Below are positions 58,558 to 64,000 of a stretch of 64,000 nt of DNA, piece by piece. The position numbers and the translations under genes were made by a program. The notes beneath the pieces are model-generated. The model saw only the letters and a program-made list of their open reading frames with translations, was not told the origin of the DNA and searched no databases. Every line of letters begins with the position of its first letter. The first letter of the stretch is position 1. This DNA is from Clostridium prolinivorans (lineage in GTDB: Bacteria; Bacillota; Clostridia; Clostridiales; Clostridiaceae): assembly GCF_004011155.1 (NCBI RefSeq), contig NZ_RJWG01000001.1:497189-561188 (forward strand), given 5' to 3'.

Positions 58558-59724
58558 TTAGCCCTCCTTTATTTCTTTTTTTAAAATACCTTTGAGGGCA
58601 TTCCATAAATCTTCCTTTTTTTTAATTGATACTGAAATAAATTTTTTATTATCTATTTCTTTAGAAAATCTATCTTTAAGATTTGCTGAATAAAAACTAG
58701 GCATAATTTCTGCATAAGCAACCATATTACATAAATCCGTTAATTGCTTTGCAACCTTTATTGCTTTTTCATTATCTTCTGTCCAATTATCTCCATCACT
58801 AACATTAAAAGTATATATATTCCAAAAGTTCGGATTGTATCTTTCTTCAATAATTTCTAAAGCCTTTATATACCCACTTGATATATAAGTTCCTCCAGAC
58901 TCAACCTTATGAAAAAACTCGTTTTCATTAACCTCCTTTGCTGTAGTAGAATGACTTATAAATACAATTTCCACATTAGTATACTTCATTCTTATAAATC
59001 TTGATAATACAAAGAAAAATGATCGAGCTAAATATTTTTTAGTACTATCCATAGATCCAGAGGTATCCATTATACAAAATATTACTGCATTAAATTCTTT
59101 CTTTTTTGTCTTTTTCATTCTGTTGTATCTTAAATCATCTTCTTTAAATGGGAATCTTTCTATTTTTTCTTCTATTCCTGCTTCTTTAAGTGCCCTTTTT
59201 TTCCCTTGTTCCCTTTTAATTTTTTCAATTACAGTTCTTTTTTTAGCAAGTCTTGGATTTATACCATGCTTTTGATAACCGGATCTTTTAGTTGCATTTT
59301 CTGATAAAATTTCAGAAAATTTCTTTTTATCAAGGTCAGGTAAATCTAAATCTTCCATAAGATAATTTAAAACATCATCTATCGAAATTTCAGTTTCATA
59401 TATATCTTCTCCTTCTTCATTACCTGCTCTACCGCTGCCTTTTCCCTCACCGCTTTTATCACTTCCTATTTTATCCCCTCTTTTTTCAGTTCCATCTCCA
59501 CTTCCAACTCCTGGAGCATTTTTACCATAAATAAATTGATATTCCTTAATTCCTCTAACAGGTATTTTTATTTTTTTATTTTTCCCCTCACCTATAATGC
59601 TTTCTTCAGATAATATATCCCCCAAATTATCTCTAATAGATTTCTCAATAAGCTCTCTATGTCGTCTCCTATCTTCTATGGATCTATCATGATCTACTGG
59701 ACTATATTCCTTAAAAATAGCCAT
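58558..59724 (-). CDS. yhbH: YhbH/DUF444 family protein with VWA-like domain
   Basis: A 388-residue protein that works with PrkA and SpoVR in stress or sporulation programmes. The start at 59724 follows GGAAGG; the longer frame would overlap prkA. The N-terminal part contains [16 protein letters not shown], followed by a Gly/Glu/Lys-rich low-complexity linker (about 85-115). The C-terminal half is a von Willebrand A-like domain with the MIDAS DTSGSMD. It ends 2 nt before the spoVR start region. Confidence 0.92.
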   Translation of the reverse strand: MAIFKEYSPVDHDRSIEDRRRHRELIEKSIRDNLGDILSEESIIGEGKNKKIKIPVRGIKEYQFIYGKNAPGVGSGDGTEKRGDKIGSDKSGEGKGSGRAGNEEGEDIYETEISIDDVLNYLMEDLDLPDLDKKKFSEILSENATKRSGYQKHGINPRLAKKRTVIEKIKREQGKKRALKEAGIEEKIERFPFKEDDLRYNRMKKTKKKEFNAVIFCIMDTSGSMDSTKKYLARSFFFVLSRFIRMKYTNVEIVFISHSTTAKEVNENEFFHKVESGGTYISSGYIKALEIIEERYNPNFWNIYTFNVSDGDNWTEDNEKAIKVAKQLTDLCNMVAYAEIMPSFYSANLKDRFSKEIDNKKFISVSIKKKEDLWNALKGILKKEIKEG

Positions 59725-59728
59725 AATA

Positions 59729-61651
59729 TCAATCCTTCCATAGGTTATTAGCTGCATACTTTAATATAACATCACAGCAATGCTCACAATATCCATTTTC
59801 CTTCATTTCTTCTACCATAATATTATATTTTGATTCTTGTTCTTTATCTCTCACTCTAGACTTTGTTATTATTCTTGATAAATCTTTAACTGAAGCCATA
59901 AGTTTCTTTTCAATAGCTTCCTTAAGAGGTTCATAAGAAGTATAATCTATCTTTCCTCCCTTTCTTACAACATAAAACATATATGAAGTTACATCAGTTC
60001 TAAATCCCTTTGCAGAACTTTCTGCTATACCTATTTGTTCTTCTATAGATCTCATAAATTTTTCGTCTGGTTGAAGTTCTTCTCCTGTTGATTTATCTTT
60101 AAGCTTTGTTTTATTTACATAAGCTTCAGCATTATCGATATAGTTATTAAACAAACTTTCTGCCTGTTCTTTAAAACTAATTATAAAAGCTTTAGTAATT
60201 TCTTTTTCCAATGTTTTATTGTATTCTTTTCTAATAGTATCTTGTACAAATGTTAAATATTTCTTTTTTTCATCCTCTGCTATATCAAGTTCTTTAACTG
60301 ATTTTATAATACTTTCCATAATACTAAGAGGATTTATACAATTATGCTCTGAATTTGATAAAGCATTATCTATAGCTTTAATAACAAATCTTGTTGAAAT
60401 ACCACTCATGCCCTCTCTCATACCAGCTTCTTCTCTAAGTTCTTCTATATCTATCTTTTTAGTAGTTCCCTTTTCTACTATTTCATCACCATTATAAATC
60501 TTTAACTTTGTCATAGGATCAACTTTAGCAGAAGGTGTAAGTCTTGAAAGTACAGCAAACATAGCTGCAGTTTCTATAGTATGTGGCGCTATATGTGCCT
60601 TAAAATTACTCTTTTTAAGTATCTTTTCATATATTTTTATTTCTTCATTTAATTCTAAACAATAAGGAACTTCTATTTTAACGATTCTATCTAAAATAGC
60701 CTCATTTGTATGATCTGACTTAAATTTATTCCATTCAGCTTCGTTTGAATGAGCTAAAATAACTCCATCAAAATATATCATTGAACCTTTCCCTGGAGAT
60801 GGTATAGATTTTTCTTGAGTAGCAGTTATTATAGTATGCAAATACTCTACATCATTTTTGAACACCTCTATAAATTCAACCATACCTCTATTACCTACAT
60901 TAAAAGCACCATTTAATGAAAAAATACGTGGATCATCCTCTGGATACATATCCATTTTAGATATATCTATAGAGCCTGTAAGTATAGAAGTATCTTGATT
61001 ATTAGGATCAACAGGAGGAACAACTCCTATTCCTTTTCTTGATCTTATAGAAAATGTATTTTTTACTACAGGAACTTTTTCAAATTGTCCATCATATTCA
61101 TTAAGCAATCTATATCTGCATACAGGACACAAATCTCCTTCTATCTGAACCCCTAAAATTTCCTCAAACTCCTTTCTTAAATGTTTTGGAATTAAATGTA
61201 GTGGTTCTTCTGACATAGGGCAACCTTTAATCGAATATATAGGTGGTGCAGATTCTAATGCCTTTTTTAAAGCTTCTACAATAGAAGATTTACCAGCACC
61301 TACAGGTCCTACAAGATATAATACCTGTCTTGACTCCTCACCTTTCATAGATGCAGCATGAAAATAATTTACTAGCTTCATAATTACTTTATCTATTCCA
61401 AAAAAATCATCTTTAAAAAAATTATAGCGTTTTATTGTTTCATTGCCATATATCTTTCTAATTCTTTGATTTTCTTCAGGCTTTAGTATTTCAAAGCCTT
61501 TTTCCATAATAATGTCATACATTCTTTTATGTGCAAGTTTTGCTACATCAGGGTTTTCTTTGACTATCTCAAGATAGTCAAGCATGGTACCTTCAAATTT
61601 ATTTTTCTTTTGTTGCTCTCTATCATTATTTATTAATTCCTTAAAATCCAT
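59729..61651 (-). CDS. prkA: PrkA family AAA+ / serine kinase-like protein
   Basis: A 640-residue protein with an N-terminal AAA-type ATPase domain (P-loop [14 protein letters not shown], Walker B-like [11 protein letters not shown]) and a C-terminal PrkA kinase-like domain. It was first described as a serine protein kinase; in Bacillus a protease-like activity has also been proposed. Cysteines in CPVCRYRLL and the terminal CEHCCDVIL may bind metal. The start at 61651 follows TTGGAGGTACC. It leads the operon with yhbH (4-nt gap) and spoVR. Confidence 0.93.
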   Translation of the reverse strand: MDFKELINNDREQQKKNKFEGTMLDYLEIVKENPDVAKLAHKRMYDIIMEKGFEILKPEENQRIRKIYGNETIKRYNFFKDDFFGIDKVIMKLVNYFHAASMKGEESRQVLYLVGPVGAGKSSIVEALKKALESAPPIYSIKGCPMSEEPLHLIPKHLRKEFEEILGVQIEGDLCPVCRYRLLNEYDGQFEKVPVVKNTFSIRSRKGIGVVPPVDPNNQDTSILTGSIDISKMDMYPEDDPRIFSLNGAFNVGNRGMVEFIEVFKNDVEYLHTIITATQEKSIPSPGKGSMIYFDGVILAHSNEAEWNKFKSDHTNEAILDRIVKIEVPYCLELNEEIKIYEKILKKSNFKAHIAPHTIETAAMFAVLSRLTPSAKVDPMTKLKIYNGDEIVEKGTTKKIDIEELREEAGMREGMSGISTRFVIKAIDNALSNSEHNCINPLSIMESIIKSVKELDIAEDEKKKYLTFVQDTIRKEYNKTLEKEITKAFIISFKEQAESLFNNYIDNAEAYVNKTKLKDKSTGEELQPDEKFMRSIEEQIGIAESSAKGFRTDVTSYMFYVVRKGGKIDYTSYEPLKEAIEKKLMASVKDLSRIITKSRVRDKEQESKYNIMVEEMKENGYCEHCCDVILKYAANNLWKD

Positions 61652-61756
61652 ATATGGTACCTCCAAAAATTATGTTTAATATATTTTATTTTTCAATGAC
61701 GGTATTTTATGACTTTAATTTCATAAATTAAAATAAAAATTTAAAATGTATTACTA

Positions 61757-61785
61757 TTGACAATTTCACCTCTATAATGTAAGAT
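61757..61785 (+). promoter_or_regulatory. Promoter of the metA leader
   Basis: TTGACA (61757-61762) and TAAGAT (61780-61785) are spaced by 17 bp. A better -10 hexamer TATAAT is present at 61773-61778 but only 10 bp from the -35. Confidence 0.5.
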
Positions 61786-61814
61786 GTTTTCATCTGAATA
61801 TTTATTAATTTAAT

Positions 61815-61940
61815 GTTCTTATCTAGAGAAGCGGAGGGACTGGCCCTATGAAGCTCGACAACCGGCATTATACTTATAATGCATCGGTGTCAATTCCTGC
61901 AGAATAAATTATATTTATTCTGAAAGATAGGAAATCAGCA
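61815..61940 (+). promoter_or_regulatory. SAM-I riboswitch (S-box) of metA
   Basis: The S-box elements appear in order: CTTATCTAGAGAAGCGGAGG, GACTGGCCC, GAAGCTCGACAACCGG, GTGTCAATTCCTGCAG and GAAAGATAGG. Two positions differ from the most common form (CTCGACAACC for CCCGGCAACC), yet the fold is kept. It controls methionine synthesis, complementing the riboswitch of the methionine importer. Confidence 0.95.
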
Positions 61941-61961
61941 AATAATGAAAATTATATTTTC

Positions 61962-62005
61962 AAGGTTGGTTTTCCTGTCTTAGAAAGCTAACCTTTATTT
62001 TTTTT
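61962..62005 (+). terminator. Riboswitch terminator before metA
   Basis: AAGGTT...GGTTTTC pairs with GAAAGC...AACCTT, followed by an uninterrupted T-run (TTTATTTTTTTT). It is the SAM-dependent off switch. Confidence 0.8.
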
Positions 62006-62060
62006 ACTTTTTTATGTTTAATGTGGTTACAAAAGCAAACAGAATTGAGAGGTGATTACT

Positions 62061-62981
62061 ATTCCTATAAAAATAAAAGACGATTTACCAGCTGCTGAAA
62101 TTTTATATAATGAAAATATATTTGTAATGCCTGAAAGCAAGGCTTTTCATCAAGATATTCGTCCTTTAAAAATAGCTATTTTAAATCTTATGCCTACTAA
62201 AATTACCACAGAAGTTCAACTTTTAAGACTTATTGCTAATACTTCTTTACAAATTGAAGTTGAATTATTACATCCTAAAAGTCATATTTCTAAAAATACT
62301 TCAGAAGAATATTTAATGACATTTTATAAAACATTTGATGAAATAAAATATCAAAAATTTGATGGATTAATCATTACAGGTGCCCCTGTTGAACAAATGC
62401 CTTTTGAAGAGGTTAATTATTGGGATGAATTAAAAGATATAATGGACTGGAGTGTACATAATGTATATTCTACATTTCATATATGTTGGGGTGCTCAGGC
62501 TGGATTATATCATCATTATAATATTCCAAAATATGCTCTTAAAGAAAAAATGTTTGGTGTATTCGAGCATAAGATTTTAAAAGAAAATATACCATTACTT
62601 AGAGGCTTTGATGATAAATTTTTTGCGCCACACTCTAGGCATACTGAAGTAAGAAAAGAAGATATTGAGAAAATTCCTGAATTATCTATATTGTCAGAAT
62701 CTGATGAAGCTGGCGTATATATAGTTGCAAATAAAAATGGAAGACAAATTTTTGTTACAGGTCATTCAGAATACGATCCTTTAACATTAAAAGCAGAATA
62801 TGATCGCGATATTGCTAAAGGCCTTAATATAAAAGTTCCTAAAAATTATTTTCCAGATGATAATCCATTAAACAAGCCAGTAGTTAAATGGAGAAGTCAT
62901 GCTAATTTATTATTCTCAAATTGGCTTAATTATTATGTTTATCAAAATACACCTTATGATTTAAGTAAGCTTAACAATTAA
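62061..62981 (+). CDS. metA: Homoserine O-acyltransferase (MetA), probable ATT start
   Basis: This enzyme acylates the hydroxyl of homoserine (succinyl or acetyl donor) to commit it to methionine. Family motifs are [33 protein letters not shown] and the catalytic Cys in [18 protein letters not shown]; His and Glu follow in TGHSEYDP. MetA proteins normally begin MPIKIP; here the matching codon at 62061 is ATT, with GAGAGGTGATT at good spacing. A GTG at 62052 is in frame but lies inside that Shine-Dalgarno site. The donor cannot be fixed from motifs alone. Confidence 0.92.
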   Translation: MPIKIKDDLPAAEILYNENIFVMPESKAFHQDIRPLKIAILNLMPTKITTEVQLLRLIANTSLQIEVELLHPKSHISKNTSEEYLMTFYKTFDEIKYQKFDGLIITGAPVEQMPFEEVNYWDELKDIMDWSVHNVYSTFHICWGAQAGLYHHYNIPKYALKEKMFGVFEHKILKENIPLLRGFDDKFFAPHSRHTEVRKEDIEKIPELSILSESDEAGVYIVANKNGRQIFVTGHSEYDPLTLKAEYDRDIAKGLNIKVPKNYFPDDNPLNKPVVKWRSHANLLFSNWLNYYVYQNTPYDLSKLNN

Positions 62982-63020
62982 ATTTAAAATTATCAATTTT
63001 ATTTAAACACTTAAAAATTT

Positions 63021-63078
63021 AAAATAAAAAAGCAGCAGTTTAAATAGACTTTTATTAAACTGGTGCTTTTTTATTTTA
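63021..63078. terminator. Bidirectional terminator between metA and the MFS gene
   Basis: AAAATAAAAAAGC...GTTTAA and TTAAAC...GCTTTTTTATTTT pair with few mismatches around an 11-nt loop. It serves two convergent genes. Confidence 0.7.
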
Positions 63079-63092
63079 AATTATATTGTATA

Positions 63093-64000
63093 CTATTGTG
63101 CTTTTTCTAATTCTTCTTCTAATTCTTCTTCCCAATCTGGTTCTTTACCTCTTAAATAAGAAATTACAGCTGCTATAATGCTAAAAATAAAAGATATTGT
63201 AAATGCAGTTCTAAGTCCTAATACAAATTGATCGACTGCAATACCTTTAGAACCTACCTGTGTACCTACAAACAATGCCTGCATTGCTTCTTGTGATATA
63301 CTTGAAGATACTATAGCCATTGAAATTGCTATACTTAATACATTACCTGCATTATTAGCCATTGTTCTTAATCCTGCTGCTATACCTCTTTTATCAGCTG
63401 GTACCATACCCATTATTGAGCTTGTATTTGGAGAAAAAAACATTCCTGATCCAAATCCCATTATAAGCATCCAAATTATAATTTCAAATGTTGATGTATT
63501 TTCTGTTATAAACATCATACCTAAAAGACCTACCGCAGAAATAAGCAAACCTAATGAACTTAAAATTCTCGCACCATATTTATCTGATAAATATCCACTA
63601 ATTGGAGATACAATCATCATAGATACAGCTAATGGAGCTAATAACATTCCAGCTACAATAGGATCAATCCCCTTAACTCCTTGAAAGAAAAAAATTAATA
63701 AAAATGTAACTGCTCCTCTTGCTATTCCATTTAAAAGATTACTAGTATATGCAAAAGCTAATACTCTAGTTTTTAAAAGCCTTAAATCGAGCATTGGCTC
63801 ATCTGTATTGTTTTCTATATATACAAATAACACCAATAATATTATAGAAACTATTATAAGGCTTATTACAGTTATATTAACCCATCCAATAAATCCTCCA
63901 AAACTTAAAGCAACTAATAATGCCAACATACCAAAAGAAAAAGTCAGCGTACCTTTAAAATCAAATTTATGCTTTTTAGAAATTGTAGCAGTTTCTTTTA
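63093..64000 (-). CDS. MFS drug exporter (DHA2/EmrB-QacA type), N-terminus cut by window edge
   Basis: The frame stays open through the right end of the window, so this is the C-terminal part (about 301 residues) of a 14-segment transporter. The sequence KFDFKGTLTFSFGML just before the first internal Met is a typical DHA2 inter-segment pattern. Motif C-like and A-like elements such as GYLSDKYGARI and GLRTMANNAGNVLS are present. It ends in a Glu/Lys-rich cytoplasmic tail. Substrate unknown; such proteins export drugs or amphipathic ions using the proton gradient. Confidence 0.88.
   Translation of the reverse strand, partial: KETATISKKHKFDFKGTLTFSFGMLALLVALSFGGFIGWVNITVISLIIVSIILLVLFVYIENNTDEPMLDLRLLKTRVLAFAYTSNLLNGIARGAVTFLLIFFFQGVKGIDPIVAGMLLAPLAVSMMIVSPISGYLSDKYGARILSSLGLLISAVGLLGMMFITENTSTFEIIIWMLIMGFGSGMFFSPNTSSIMGMVPADKRGIAAGLRTMANNAGNVLSIAISMAIVSSSISQEAMQALFVGTQVGSKGIAVDQFVLGLRTAFTISFIFSIIAAVISYLRGKEPDWEEELEEELEKAQ

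Noticed and set aside
61773-61778. TATAAT as the metA -10 box
   Set aside because: Only 10 bp from the TTGACA; the 17-bp-spaced TAAGAT fits better, although an unseen -35 remains possible.

Overview
The window is very AT-rich chromosomal DNA from a Clostridium-type Firmicute. The evidence is the clostridial order DUF4321-maf-radC-mreBCD-mrdA, a short ProRS with a C-terminal cysteine motif, pyruvate formate-lyase, a 2-hydroxyacyl-CoA dehydratase-type activase, the spore-former trio prkA-yhbH-spoVR, three T-box leaders, two SAM-I riboswitches and strong Shine-Dalgarno sites. I see no CRISPR array, insertion sequence, phage module or plasmid origin. It reads as ordinary core and metabolic chromosome.

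Layout. 1-5904 (minus): cell-elongation and division operon ending in a penicillin-binding protein 2 cut by the window edge. 6179-13348: SPOR-domain protein, GNAT acetyltransferase, divergent leucyl aminopeptidase, DUF4317 protein, L,D-transpeptidase lipoprotein, tRNA-Leu(GAG), lytic transglycosylase and coaE. 13430-17086: polA, tRNA-Leu(CAA) and four very small lysine-rich genes. 17174-20109: a three-gene benzoyl/2-hydroxyglutaryl-CoA-type activase operon. 20257-26448: T-box-proS, a HAD phosphatase with an RNase H-like protein, and the SAM-riboswitch-controlled methionine importer metNIQ. 26626-32228: pflB-pflA and a Fur-boxed feoA-feoB-small Cys-rich protein operon. 32270-35230: second RNase H-like protein and T-box-argS. 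35401-39548: alpha-glucoside locus (RpiR regulator, GH4 6-phospho-alpha-glucosidase and a frameshifted PTS IICB gene). 39881-43124: second feoA-feoB and a polysaccharide deacetylase. 43302-48943: a MarR-regulated heterodimeric ABC exporter, one subunit of which carries an insertion of about 500 residues with six repeats between TM1 and TM2. 49472-52867: T-box-ilvB-ilvN and an FAH-family hydrolase. 53044-57095: trehalose PTS operon treB-treC-treR with paired operators. 57189-61651: prkA-yhbH-spoVR. 61757-62981: SAM-riboswitch metA. 63093-64000: an MFS exporter cut by the right edge.

How it fits together. Regulation by RNA is prominent. Aminoacyl-tRNA synthetases and acetolactate synthase answer to uncharged tRNA (the inferred specifier codons are Pro, Arg and Val), and methionine import and synthesis answer to SAM. 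Sugar genes have local repressors, with palindromic sites visible in their promoters. Anaerobic metabolism is shown by Pfl, two ferrous-iron transporters and the radical activase.

The most unusual items are the repeat-bearing ABC exporter subunit, the cluster of four tiny basic proteins, the split activase triad, the apparent 23-nt deletion that breaks the alpha-glucoside PTS gene, a perfect 30-bp palindrome upstream of the aminopeptidase, and a probable ATT start codon in metA. I found nothing that I can defend as a wholly new defence or mobile system.
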